Of a stretch of DNA of 64,000 nt, positions 20,234 through 35,200 are shown in pieces; the first letter of the stretch is position 1; each line of letters starts with the position of its first letter. The position numbers were made by a program, and so were the translations under genes. Under the pieces are notes generated by a model that saw nothing but the letters and a program-made list of their open reading frames with translations, made no database searches and had not been told where the DNA came from. The DNA comes from Aricia agestis. Lineage: Eukaryota > Arthropoda > Insecta > Lepidoptera > Lycaenidae. The stretch spans positions 22,598,001 through 22,662,000 of the forward strand of contig NC_056428.1 of assembly GCF_905147365.1 (NCBI RefSeq). Direction: 5' to 3'.

Positions 20234-23200
20234 GTAAGTTTATTTAAATATTTTAATGCTACAATTTAATAATTTTGCCAATACATAACTTTGTTTCGTA
20301 TTGATTTATATCAACGTCGCGCGCAGACCATTGTCTACCCACTAGGTATCAAATTGTTATAAAAAAACAGCTTGTTTGCATCATCTCTTTTGAACTATAT
20401 TCCTAAAATTAAAGCTAGCGTTTAGATTTGGATGGATTTATATTATTATTGTTAATCTTCATAATTCAGACTATCCCGAGTATTTTTATAAATAGAGCTA
20501 TGAGAGCTGGCTACTATTATACTTGATCATTAGTTACCGACTACTGTACTGATATTTACAAAAAAACAGTGCAATTTTTATGGCAAAGTCTTTTTTATGT
20601 ATGTTAATTATTACTATGTTATAAGAAATATAACATTCATTGCTTACCATATGGATGGCGAAGATGGTTTGGTATTCAACACAAAGAAAAATCTTAAAAT
20701 ACTCATTATGATGATTGACAATAAATATGAATATATTTTGTGTAAAGCTCTGCATATTATATTGAACTCATTACATTATGGTGCAAATCTAGAGGCAGGT
20801 TGCAAGATTTGAATGTGACTAGCCTTGTGGTTTGTGGTCTAGAGCAGCATTTCCCAACCTGTGGTCTGCGGACCTCCGGGAGCCTCCAAGTATATGTATG
20901 GGGGTCCGCGAGTACATGTATGGGGGTCTGGGGTGTCATCTCTGGACCATATATAATAATTAGATTTTTTTTGCTGTTAATTTTATTAACGGGGTCCGTG
21001 AAAACTATGCTTGATTTCTTGGGGTTCCGTGGCTGGAGAAGGTTGGGAAACACTGTTCTACAGTATATTTCATATTTTTAATCTTCTTCTTATACTTATA
21101 TAAAATTCTTGTCACAATGTTAGTTACAGTACTCCTCCGAAACGGCTTTACTGATTTTTACCAATTTTATATGCATATTCAGTAGGTCTGAGCACTGGCT
21201 ACTTTTTATATTGATAAGTGGATTTGTAGAATAAATAATTAAGTAGTAAATTATTACAACTTGAGACTGACGGCGACCATTGTTTGTGCGACAGGATAGC
21301 CATGGCTGTTGCCATGGTGACATACTTATTTTGTCACTTCAATAAAATAATATGGGCGAAATACTTAATATGGCAAAGCAATGTTTGCCGGGACAGCTAT
21401 ACTGTACTCGGCAAAACATGGCGGTAGCAGTCATTGACTCCCTATCAAAAACTTGTAATTTTCTATATAAACCGTGATTGACAATGAAATGTCAGATGTT
21501 GTCAATCGCGACTTTGTATAGAAAATGACAAGTTTTTGACAGGGAGCCAATGACTGCTACAGCCATGTTTCGCCGAGTACAGTATAGTTTTTTATATTTA
21601 TTTTGTTTATAATGCAAACAACATTGAATTGTGAGTTGTCTTGCAAAATAGAATAAATCCTGAGTATAAAAAAAATATCAAGTAAAATTTGACGAATTAT
21701 GACGAAAATCGTCGCTAGGGTTGTTAACTTGTTACCTACGAATTTAAAACTATGACATATTCGATGGACGTGTTCCTCTTTGCTCATATTGTTGTTTGTG
21801 TTTTGGCACATGCGATTAAAATTGACAGAATCCAATTTTGAAATCTTTATTTTAAATATTTAAAAATAAATTATATCAGCCAGCGCGAGGCACATTCCAT
21901 TTATAATCCTAGTGAAACCCGACGAATTTGACAGATATTGAAACCTGTCCGTCTCTTTGCAGTCGAACTACTGGTCGTTATGTCTATTGTGCCCCTAGGA
22001 AGCAGGGCCCCCGTAAGGGCTAATGGCGCCTGTGTGCAAAAAAAGGATTTTGGCGCCCCTTTAGGCAAATTTTTTGGATCCTTGGTTTTGGCGCCCCTAA
22101 AGATGACGATTTGGCGCCCCTAGAGGATGGCGCCCGTGTGCATTGCACACATTGCACATATGGTAGCGGGGGCCTTGCTAGGAAGGGTAAAGATTCCTTA
22201 TAAAAATTCACATTGGGGGCCCTTGTGACCCGGGGGCCCGTTTTATTGAGACGTACGTAGACCATATATAATAGTTAGATTTTTTTTGCTGTTAATTTTA
22301 TTAACGGGGTCCGTGAAAACTATGCTTGATTTCTTGGGGTTCCGTGGCTAGAAAAGGTTGGGAAACACTGTTCTACAATATATTTCATATTTTTAATCTT
22401 CTTCTTATACTTATATAAAATTCTTGTCACAATGTTAGTTACAGTACTCCTCCGAAATGGCTTTACTGATTTTTACCAAATTTTATATGCATATTTAGTA
22501 GGTCTGAGCACCGGCTACTGGCTACTTTTTATATTGATAAGTGGATTTGTAGAATAAATAATTAAGTAGTAAATTATTACAATTTGAGACTGACGGCGAC
22601 CATTGTTTGTGCGACGGGATAGCCATGGATGTTGCCATGGTGACATACTTATTTTGTCACTTCAATAAAATAATATGGGCGAAATACTTAATATGGCAAA
22701 GCAATGTTTGCCGGGACAGCTATACTGTACTCGGCGAAACATGGCGGTAGCAGTCATTGACTCTCTATCAAAAACTTGTAATTTTCCATATAAACCGTGA
22801 TTGACAATGAAATGTCAGATGTTGTCAATCGCGACTTTGTATAGAAAATGACAAGTTTTTGACAGGGAGTCAATGACTGCTACAGCCATGTTTCGCCGAG
22901 TACAGTATAGTTTTTTATATTTATTTTGTTTATAATGCAAACAACATTGAATTGTGAGTTGCTTTGCTAAATAGAATAAATCCTGAGTATAAAAAAAATA
23001 TCAAGTAAAATAAAGCAACAATTTTTTCATCATAAAATATAGCTACACAAAATTTGCGAAGGTTTTTGATTGCTATCAAAATGTGATGTATTTAAAGATG
23101 AGCAAAATGCCCAATTAATATCCATGAAAGGAAATTAAAAAAAAACTAGTATAGATGAATATGGTTGAAATTCATATGCCAAATTTATGCCATTTTACAA

Positions 23201-26200
23201 ATCTCAATGAAATAGTGTTACATATATTATTCTATATACCCCACTGGTATGAGAAGGTTTAATTCATCAAGCCCCATACGGTCACCGGTGACCAAGACAC
23301 AATAGAAATTCTATTGAGTCTTGTTTTTCCACGATCAACGGGTTAAAGCTTTGTTTTTTCAAAGTATAGGATTAGTAGAAAAATATGCTGGCGTTATAAA
23401 AAATTGAGAGGCAATTTAGTAATCTTACTTGTACTATTTTTCTGCTCTAGAACAGTGTTCCGCAAATGGTGTGTTATGGGCCACTGGTGTACTGTAGCCA
23501 GTAGTGGTTGTACCTCAGAAAAGGTCATCATATTTATCCCCACTTTGTGAGAACCAAAACGGGTAACATCTCAGGACGACAAAGAGATGGGAGCTCAGAT
23601 TAATTTGTGGTGCTCCAATAATTTTCATTTTTATAGATGTACCTTGACTACAAAAAAATTGTGGAACACTGCTCTCGAGTCTTATCCTCTTACTCTGCTG
23701 TGTATACGCAAGTTCTTTTATTTACTACTTTTTATTATTACTTAATGTATTGATAATGCTATGCGCTTCTATTTTGTGTTAAATGTATGATGTTATCTAG
23801 GCAACAAGTAATGTGATCATAATAAGTATTCACTGCTACATCATGACTTACAATAATTAGTATTTAAGAATTTACTATCAGCAAAGTTGCCGTATCATCA
23901 GACATGTAAAACGTACATCATTTATCTGTTTATTTAAATGTTTAGGAGCCCTAGCAAAAAGCTAAGTTTGAAATCCGGCTGAGCAGAAATTTTGTTGTCT
24001 AAAAAATTGTTAAGTAATTACTTAATTTATTTAACGCACAATTTATTATTATTATTCTTATTTCTTACTAACCAATATTGTAATCAACTTGAAAACATTG
24101 TATGTAGAGAATGAACAAAATTAAATTTAAGTTTTGTTTTCAAAATATTTGCACATTGAGATGTATCCGACGAAGCATGAGTGCTATTTCACATTGTACC
24201 ATCTTATTGTTAATGTGTTTATGCAAATAAACATTCTTATTCTGAATAGTCTTTAACAACAAAAAGAATTTGTAAGATAATAGAGAATTTTATAATACAT
24301 CCTTTTCTTTTTAAAATGTAATTGGCAAATACTGTTTATGAGAGTTATTTGGTTGGCTGTTCTTTAAAAAAAATTAGGCATTTTAAAATGTTAAAGTATA
24401 ATGTCAACAATTTCAGATAACAGTCCAACAGCTGAAAGAAAAAGTGACTGACCAGTTGGGAGTGCCGGCGTATATGCAACGTCTCATATTCTGCGGACGA
24501 GTACTCCAAGATGACAAGAAACTTGCTGATTACGGTGAGTGTTGTTAACTTAGTATATTTTCGCCCTCTCAAGAGATAGTCCATTAATCACGTGAGGCTT
24601 GACAGGGGGATTTGATAAAAACATGAAAGAATTTCAAAGTAAATCACTTAGTCTTAAACCTCACCGAAGAGGAGGGAAACACCAAGGGCAGTTAAAATGC
24701 TATTATAAAAATATCACCCCTACAAAAAAAATACATAGCCAACAACTACAAGAGAGTTAATGCACAATTTACTTTCACTAAAAACAGCGGGTAACACAGT
24801 GGGGCACAGCTAGTACATATTTAAAGATGATTGAAACTCTTTTGAATTAAATTAATTTTTACCAATTTGTAATTGTAGTCATTAACATTTTAGATGTAGA
24901 ATGAATAAAAAAATGTTTGTTAGTGGTTGAAAGTTGGTATAGTTATGGTTCAAACAAGTGAATCCTGTCTTATTATATTTACTAGATGTGGCCTGCAACT
25001 CCGTTGTGCCAATTTGCCAAAATTCGCTTACCCCCGCGGGTTCCGTACTTTTTTGCAACAAAACTACTTTCCTTTATTAATACCAAATTTCATCTAAATC
25101 GGTTCAGCGGGAAGAGATTAAATAGGGAGACAGACATACTATCGCACTTTTAATATTAGTAAGGATTATTAGTATGTATTTTCATAAACGTTTATTATAG
25201 TATGCTTTCAAGAAAATTTCATAATTTAATTGGGAGAAAAGCAATTAGACTTTCAACCTAGTTGCCTTTTTTTTTTCGTATCATTTAAAGAAAAGCTTTG
25301 TTCTCAGAATGTAGGTCATTTCTGCCTACGTCCATATTTCCCCGGCGATTTAAACGCGTTTAAAATGCAGTATTGATTTCTATATAAATAGGGTGTGGCG
25401 TCCAATCGATACTGGGACATAGGTCACAGGTTTCCGCGCAGATTGGTCTAGGCTAGGTCTTAGCTGGGAAGCGTACATGCGCGTTATCAGCTTATCACGT
25501 GACCGGGGTAAATCAATACATAACAATGCTAAATAAAGGTGTGACGCACCTGTTGAATTCTGTTATGATAGTTATGTAATTATGGTTTCCGCGCAGATTG
25601 GTCTAGGCTAGGTCTTAGCTGGGAAGCGTACATGCGCGTTATCTGCTTATCACATGACCGGGGTAAATCAATACATAACAATGCTAAATAAAGGTGTGAC
25701 GCACCTGTTGAATTCTGTTATGATAGTTATGTAATTATGGTTTCCGCGCAGATTTGTCTAGGCTAGGTCTTAGCTGGGAAGCGTACATGCGCGTTATCAG
25801 CTTATCACGTGACCGGGGTAAATCAATACATAACAATGCTGAATAAAGATGTGACGCACCTGTTGAATTCTGCTATGACAGTTATGAGTTATGTAATTAA
25901 TAATTATGTTATGACATCCCCGTGCGAGTTTCTTATGCCAGTTCTTCTCGCCGCCGGATTAGTTCCCGAACCGGTGGTAGGCACCATGTAGACCTTCTAA
26001 AAACAAATTTCGTCAGCTATAAAGCATATATATTTTTTAATTTATTTCTAATAATATTAAACCTTCTAAAAACAAATTTTGTCAGCAATAAAGCATTTTT
26101 TATTTTTTTTATTTATTTCTAATAATATTAATTATTAAATTACTATATGATCCGGGGAACTTCGTTGCACTTCCCTCCTTATATTTTAGCGAGAGTAAGA

Positions 26201-29200
26201 AAATTTAAAATTAATTTTTATTTATATGGAAGATTATATATTATTAAGTGCCTGTTTCACCACTTACTGATAGGGCTACCCACCAATTAACTTGACAGAT
26301 CAAGTATGGAGAATCTGTCAAAAAAGTTGTGAATAGCCTATTGGGCACTTTATCAGAAAGTGGTGAAACAGGCCCTAAGTATATTAGCTTTTTCGGTTAT
26401 GTTATTTCAGAATCGAATCGAACGTGCTTGTTTGGTTATGAATCGTGAAAAATATTCTGTTGTTAATTAGACAACGAATGAAAAAGAAACAGAAACATTT
26501 TGTGGAAAATCCGTATATTTAATATTTATACAATGACTCCAGCCCGCCTAGCATACGCCAACGAGATATCTCACTCTACATGTTTTCTGGATGTTTGATG
26601 GTTTGTCTCTTCATCTCTATTGACCCTAGCATGACAAACATTTTTTCTCGCGTAGATCTATCATCGAAATAACACATTTTTATAGAGTTTCGTCGAAATT
26701 ATGTCGAGATTTTGACATTATGAGACGAGTAGTATTTAATTATCTCGAGAGTGAGATATCTCGTCGGCGTATACTAGGCAGGCAGAAGGAGATAATTTTA
26801 AAAGAAAATATGTTGCGCTAAAATAATGTGAGAATGAGAAATTTTTCGAATATATTAGCATGACCATACCAACTTTTGAAGTACTACTTACCAACCTTTA
26901 TCACCTAGCTTACACAAACAAAATGTGTTCAGAAAACCTGTTAATCCTGTGGAGATGCTTGGTGAACAGATTCTGCTGTTTGGTTTGGTCACACTCTACG
27001 TCCCGGGAAAGGACATAGGAAAATTTTTATCCCGGAAAAAATTATGTTTCCCACACGGTAAACGAATGGGTGCAACGGAATTGCGGGCGTATTTTCATAT
27101 GCCTCGTTTAAGTTTGGAAAGCAATTTTTTTTGTTCGGAAGTTTCACCATAAAAAGGCGCGCGTGGTGCTCCGTTCGCGGCACCGTGCATCGTGTTTGAT
27201 GGGGACGCGGCCTAAGAAATGTCGTTTTTATATCATTACTAGCTGTCCCGGCAAACGTTGTTTTGCCATAATATTTAAAATTATAATTTCGCCCATATTA
27301 TTTTATTGAAGTGACTAAATAAGTATGTCACCATGGCAATGTCCATCGCTATCCCGTCGCACAAACAATGGTCGCCGTCAGTCTCGAGTTGTAATAATTT
27401 CCTATAATTTATTTAACGAATGTACTTATCTATACTAATATTATAAAGATGTAAACTTTGTTTGTTTGTTTGTTTAATTGTAATGAATAGGCTCAAAAAC
27501 TACTGGGCCGATTTTAAAAATTCTTTCACCATTCGAAAGCTACATTATTTACGAGTAACATAGGCTACTTTTTATTTTGGAGAATATGGGGTTCCGTAAG
27601 ATATTTCAGTTTTTCGGAAACAACCAGAAAATTTACTTATTTTGCGTACGCTGCCTAAACTATAAAAGATAGAACTATACAATGTTCTAAGTAAATGTAG
27701 ATCTTATAAATATCTACAAAAATGTCCGCGACACAATATACCTATCTATGTCAAGTGAGACACAAAAACCATTTTTTTATTTTAAAATCTTGATTTTTTT
27801 TGGATTACATTTAAACGCATTTATTTTATTCATGCTAATAATCCTTATCAAAATAAATTTCATTACTTAGTACAGTTTATGTAGATTACATTTACTCTTT
27901 GAATGATTAAAATTGGACGTTTGGTTTAGAAGTTATGGCGAAATTAAAATATTGCGATTTACGTCCCTTTCGAAGTGGGCGCTACCAATGCCACAGAATA
28001 GATATTTAGTACAAGTACCAATGCAGGGGTGCGCATTGTACACATTGAAAAATGAAAAGGTCTACAGAAAACTCCGCGATGGTATATATATATATTTTTT
28101 TAATGAAATAAGGGGGTAAACGAGAAAACGGGTCATCTGATGGAAAGCAACTTCCGTCGCCCATGGACACTCGCAGCATCAGAAGAGCTGTAGGTGCGTT
28201 ACCGGCCTTTTAAGAGGGAATAGGGTAATAGGGGAGGGCAGGGATGGGAAGGGAAGGGAAGCGAAGGGAAGGGAAGGGAATAGGGGAGGGTAGGGAAGGG
28301 AATAGGGTAGGGGATTGGGCCTCCGGTAAACTCACTCGGCGAAACACAGCGTAAGCGCTGTTTCACGCCGGTTTTCTGTGAGAATGTGGTATTTCTCCGG
28401 TTGAGCTGGTCCATTCGTGCCGAAGCATGGCTCTCCCACGTATAAGTATATCTCTTATGGATATATCCCACACTAACATATTTTTTTGTCATTTACTTTT
28501 AACTTCAAATGGCTAATTTTCGAAGCGATTTTAACCAATACGGCAATAATCCTTATTCAATTAAATACTTTAAATACATTATTGATTATGGCCCTTTACA
28601 GCTTATTTATTACGATTTAAATTTTAAATGAATATTTTCGAAGATAATACAGATTTAAAAATTGCGGGACGTTAAAGTAGCTTTTGCGGCAGTACCGACC
28701 AATGCGGGCCACGGGTAGTAAATAGTAATGAATATAAATTTATTTTATACCCGTGCGAAGCCGGGGCGGGTCGCTAGTCAATATATAAAGTAGCCAGTAG
28801 CCGAGTTTTGTTTCCTTAAATTAAATATTTAAGGGGGGGGGGCTGCCATACAACAAACACGATTTTTCAATAATTTTTTACTCGGTATCAATGATGACAA
28901 CCGGTAGGCACTTGAATTGTACACAAAATATTCATTTAATAATTAATAATAAAATTTAAATAAAATAAATTATTAAACAATACATTTACTTTTCCATTTT
29001 ACTATTTTTGCTCTATAATGGTACGGAACCCTTCGTGCGCGAGTCCAACTCGCACTTGGCCGATTATTTTGTCATTTTTTACCCGTAGTCAATAATGGCA
29101 ATATGTATGCATTTGAAATATTCATATAATCCTCAAGTGTATTACAACTTGAATAATTAATAAAATAATCGGCCAAGTGCGAGTTGGACTCGAGAGTTCC

Positions 29201-32200
29201 GTACCATTATAGAACAAAATTAGGTAAAAAATGTGTTTTTTGTATGGTATATTAAGGAGGGCTTAATTATTTATTTTATTTAAATTTAATTATTAGTTAA
29301 TTATTAAATTAGTACTTATTTAAAATATAATTGAGTATTTTTAGTTTTTGAGTTTAGTCCGAGTTTGAAAGCTGACATAACAGAGAGTGTTCATAGCCAT
29401 AATTCATCATCAGCTCGCTCACTGCTTAAACATTTTTTTTAATTTCTTAACACATAAATGTGCTTAATATTCTAAGACACAATTTCACCAACCTCTGTTT
29501 GTTAAATCCTAACAAGGCATTACTTAACGGACCTTGGAAAATTAAACAGACTGTTAAAATACTTATGTCCCACAGTAAAAATTTAACAGCGGATTAGAAT
29601 ATGCAATGTCAAGTGAACAACGAGTGAACAACTATCAATTCGTTCATTCTTGTTATAAGGCGACGAAATTGCAATGTACAAGATTAATACGACATGTTTG
29701 CTGCAATGTGTCACTTTCTTCCATAGTAGTATAATAGTAGATAATGCGACCAAATTAAAATATCACTGATCGCATACATTTGTTACGCTATAATAGTTCT
29801 TAATTTACCAGGTTAATAATAATTATTATCTGTCAAAGCTGAAAACATGAATCATAATACAAACTTTTATTTACATATTTCGGTTTGGTAATTTTGATAC
29901 AAGTTAGTATATTTGCAATGTCAAGGAAAATCCGAAGGCTGAATTTTTGGCAAAGTGAAAATAAATAATTATTCATAACTATGAAAATAATTAATATTAA
30001 GGACGTAGCGGAAACATGGCGGAAAGTCTCAAAAGTCAAAACAGATTCTTTTATTGATATTGCATATTATTGTCTTTGAAAGTTGTTATTTTGACTCATA
30101 TAACAGCCTGTTATATATTTAACGGACCTCCATAGCAGGAATTAAATTTAACACTGTGTTAGGTGATTTAACATGACATTAGGGCATGGTGGAACGCTCG
30201 ATAGCTTTAACAGGCCATTAACTGATTTAACAAGCCATTTATTTAACATTGCTTGATGAAACTGGGTCTAAATGTTTATGAAACCAATTAAGTTGTCTTG
30301 GTATCATAAAGCATAGAATTAGAACGTATAATACGTCGTATCTAAGTATTTTGATATCGTTGTCATAAAGACCATTGTAGCGCAAATGGAGAACATGAGT
30401 TCTCAGACTAAGTGCTCCCTCGGCTTAGACCCGCGCGAATTCCGAGCCAGCGGTTTTGCTGGCCAATGAATCATCACCTAACGTCTAGTTTCAATCTGTT
30501 TCCTAGATGTCCACGGCAAAGTCGTGCACATGGTGCAGCGGCCGCCGCCAGGAGTGGACGGGCCGGGAGCGAGCAGCGCAGGCAGTTCCAGCCAGGGCTC
30601 GCCAACAGCCAGACCGCCGCGCGCCCGCACCGCACACATCACTATACCAGACGGAAACATCAGGAGTCTGCTGGTGAGTAGTCAGGGCTCGCCAACCGCA
30701 CACATCACTATACCGGACGAAAACATAAGGAGCTTGCTGGTGAGTGCTCAGGGCTCGCCAACCGCTCACATCACAATACCAGATGGAAACATATGGAGTC
30801 TGCTGGTGAGTAGTCAGGGCTCGCCAACCGCACACATCACTATACCAGACGGAAACATAAGGAGCCTGCTGGTAAGTAGTAACTAGTAAGGGCTTGCCAA
30901 CCCGACGGAAACATAAGGAGTTTGCTGGTGAGTAGTTAGGGCTCGCCATCCCAACGACATCATGCGGAGTCTGCTGAGTAGTCAGGTCTCGCCAACCGTA
31001 CACACCATACCAGACGGAAACATAAGGAGTCTGCTGGTGAGTAGTCGGGGCTCGCCAACCGCACACATCACTATAAATACTAGACTGCACCATACGGAGT
31101 CTGCTGGTAGAACTCACGGGAGAAGTCCGATTCCCAGCGGAAAGAGCAATAGGATTTCTTAAGAAAAAATGTTGGCCATCAGAATTGCTAGTGAATATGA
31201 TGTTACAAGTGAATGTGAAAAAGTGTACTATCCATCCGGCCATCATATTGCTTATTTGCCAGTTTCTTGTTATAATTTGATAAATTATGAGAACATTCTT
31301 CTCTGATTATTATAAAGCAAACTCAGCACACGATTTTTAAGACTCTGTTAAAAATAGACTGTCTTGTGTAAAAACAGACAGTTTTTAACTGCATCCTTGA
31401 GACGCCCAGCATTCGTTTCGAAATCTATCACATTGTACCTGCAATTGATCAGTATAATTCATCATGCCCAGGCCGAAATATTGACACTACTAATATTAAT
31501 ATGTTATAATTTTTCAGTCGTGGGCCACAACAGAGATGAACGAACAACCGTCTCTGTCATCAACAACATCGCGTATGGTCTACTTACGCAGAATCCTCAA
31601 AGACATCAAGAATCTGATCCGTAACATCAATGGATCCGAGTTTGGGGTAAGTGCTTAAAATAACTGAGAGCAGCCCCCTACCGTGAGTTCTTAAAGCAGT
31701 ATTACTTTATAGCCCGGTCTAATTGGACGCAAATAAATCGTAACCTAGGAATAATTCGCAGAGAGCTGAAGATTGGTAGAGACGTTATATATATATGTTA
31801 CGCTCAAAGACCGAAATGGCTCAATGAGCGAAAAAATGGCTCACAACGCGTTGTGGTCACAGTGAAACAGCCACGACGCGTTCTGGCAATCACAAAATGA
31901 CCATAACGCGAAATTCGTGTCGTGGCTGATATACTATTCGTTTTTCTTGATTTGTTCTTGATTGATTAATCGTCCATAGGTATGGAAGATTATATTTGAA
32001 TTACCACGCGTACTACAAAATATTTTTTCTTTTACTAAATCACTGCATAACGTGTTTATCATTATTATTTATAAAATATCCATAACCAGCGCCAGACAGA
32101 CAGACAGTAATAATATTAGCACGGATATTATTGAACTATGGATATTTTCACATCCCCCGCCGATCCTCATTGTGCTAAACATAAAGTGTTTGAAGGTTGA

Positions 32201-35200
32201 AAATGGGTTTTTTTCCGTTTTTCTATCAAACGGTACATCTTCTTATATATAAAACTAGAGATCGCCCAATGGTCGAAATTCGACCTTAGCTTCAACGACA
32301 TTCTAGGACTACTACCTATATTTTGTAAAAAAATATTGACTTTATCATATTATTTTTTCTACTCTTGTCTCTGGGACTCAACTGTTAACTGATCTGGGAC
32401 TGGCCGTGTAAGCATTGTCTAATAGTATCTCAGATTCAATAAAAAAAACTATAATCCATTTTCAATTTGTCACCTTGTCAACAGACTTCAAACATAAATA
32501 AAAGAGTTTAATTTTTTAAAATTGTCACTCAAAAATCTGTCATTTTACCTAGTGTGTGTGTTGTAGTGTGTGTAATGTTTTATTTGTTAAAAAATTTATG
32601 ATAAAAACATAATTTCAAAATAATATTAGCTCGATGCACTCCTTCACCATATAAACTATAACTGTGCAAAATTTCATTCACCTACGTTTCCCCATTTTTC
32701 GTCAAAAGGGATACAAAGATTTTGGCTCACGTATTAATATATAGATTCTCGTGTCACAAATCACAATGTTAGATAGCGTCCTCCTCCGAAACGGCTTTAC
32801 TGATTTTAACCAAATTTTATATGCATATTCAGTGGGTCTGAGAATCGGCTATTGGGTACTTTTTATATTGATAAGTGCATTTGTTGAATAAATAATAATA
32901 GTTAATTATTACAACTCGAGACTGACGGCGACCATTGTTTGTGCGACGGGATAGCGATGGACGCTGCCATGGTGACATACTTATTTAGTCACTTCAATAA
33001 AATAATACGGGCTAAATAAGTTTTAAAATTTGGCATAAATAAAGTTTAATAATTAAAATAATGAAATATTATGTGCACACTGCACAGCTGTTTTTGGGTA
33101 TTTTGATTTAAAGGGTACTAGGGTTTTAAAAAGCTTTTAAATTTGACAACAATTTTGTTGATACCGCGCGCTATTTAAAACGTCCACATGGACGAAGTCG
33201 CGGGAACAGCTAGTACTTTATATAGCAAAGAAACGTTTGCCGGGACAGCTAGCTTTATTATAAAAATAGGTAAGAAAAGATTTTAGATCATAAAATTCTC
33301 TACAAAAATATCATTACACTTTTTTTTTTGTATGATTTATCGATTACCATTCCTTATAAAGCGGGTTTAATGTTTGGGAAAATCGTATCTATACTTATAT
33401 TATAAAGCTAAAGAATTTGTGGATCTACTGGTTCGTATTGAAAAATTCTTTATGTGTTGGATAGTCCTGCGGGGCTAAAATGGTCGTTTTGACGAATCAC
33501 TTCATGTTATGATTCATTCTTTTAAAATCGAGAAATGCAAGTCTGCTTGCAATTCATATATAGTGATTCGTACTAATTTGACATTTGTCAGTTTGACAGT
33601 TTTGACAATCATTCGCTGAATTTTCAGATTGAGAGGAATTGCTAAATATGACCATTTTAGCCCCGCTGTTCTATTAATATTATTTTCAGATTTAGCACAA
33701 ACATAAAACATAGTTTTTTATATAAATATTAAATATATTAAATATACATCATGTTTGTTTATACGAAATTCAAAAGTAACAATAAAGTAATACTGCTATA
33801 AGTGCTCACGGTACGCCACCAGGTTATGTATTTAAAAACCGGCCAAGTGAGAATGATACGCACGAAGGCATGTTCAGTACCGTGAAGATTTCCTGTATGG
33901 AAGCCATATTATATTTTAAATAAAATAAAAATAAAATAAAATCATTTATTTCAGGCTTCTGCGACCCCATAACATTACATTTTAAAACTGTAACTTTAAC
34001 TGCTTAAACTAAAAATACAACAGATTTTTGTGAATATTTCAAGTGCCTACCTGTTGTCATAAATGATATGGAGGGTAAAACATTTGAGACTAATTTGTGG
34101 GAGCCCTTAAATATTTATTTTATTTTTAGTAAGTATTTGTTGTTAAAGCGACAACAGAATACATAATTTGTGAAAATTTCAACTGTCTAGCTATAGCGGT
34201 TTTTAAGATACGGCCTGGTGACTGACGTCTGTCAGTCGGACGGACAGTCAAACAGACAGCGAAGTCTTAGTAATGGGGTCCCGTTTTTATCCTTTTAGCC
34301 GGGGACCCCTTAAAGGTTTCGTATTTCAAACGATCTTTACTTGTAAACATTGGCTTGACTTGAATCATGTAAACACACTTTTTCACTTTGTACTGTAAAC
34401 AAAGTTGTTGCAAAAAAGAGAGAATGTTATAATATACAACATTATCTCAATAGTTGTCAAGTATCTTTATGAAGTATCTTTGTTTTTTACTAATAATCCT
34501 ATGCCCTGTTACCTGTATACATGTAAACATACACCTCCTTACTAATGTGTAATAAAATTCATGTAGCGTGATATACAATGTTTGTTGTCTTCATCTATCA
34601 GATAAAGAAAAGCAGACATTTTATAGTTATTTGCTATAAAATACTTTTATTGGTAAAGAGTACACCCCTATCACTCTGTCTATAGATTTAGCCTATTACT
34701 ATGTATAGTTTATAGCAGTGGTACTCAACCTTTTTTTATACTGGCCACAATTTACACGATTTGTTCTTGGTGGCCGCATACAAAATTTTTTAATTTAAAA
34801 AAATAAAGTTCTTCAAAATTAGCAATTTAAAAGTGGAAAAACTTTTACGAATACTGCACTATATTGCCGGTGGGCGTAAATTTCAAGCGGCCCGCGGGCC
34901 GCAGTTTGACTGTAGCTGGTCTATCTATACTTTAATATTATAAAGCTGAAGAGTTTGTTTGTTTGAACGCGCTAATCTCAGGAACTACTGTTCCGATTTG
35001 AAAAATTCTTTTAATGTTAGATAGCTCATTTATCGAGGAAGGCTATTAGGCTACATATTATTAAGTTAAGATCAATTGGAGCGAAGAAACAAAGGAAAAC
35101 GTGGAAAGAAGGGGATAAATTATATGAAATGCTTATTATCTTAAGAACTACTGGAGCAATTTTAATGTTTTTTGGCACACATGAAGAATATACCACGACT

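Noticed and set aside
30503..31246. 247-codon minus-strand open frame across the 66-bp array
   Set aside because: It is an antisense reading of a tandem repeat whose unit is a multiple of three, so it stays open without selection; its repeat peptide has no recognised family and the plus strand carries BAG6 exon 3.
31518..31624. Alternative frame for BAG6 exon 4 (VVGHNRDERTT...)
   Set aside because: It stops before the donor and does not match the phase of exon 3; the chosen frame is open to the donor and gives an amphipathic helix.
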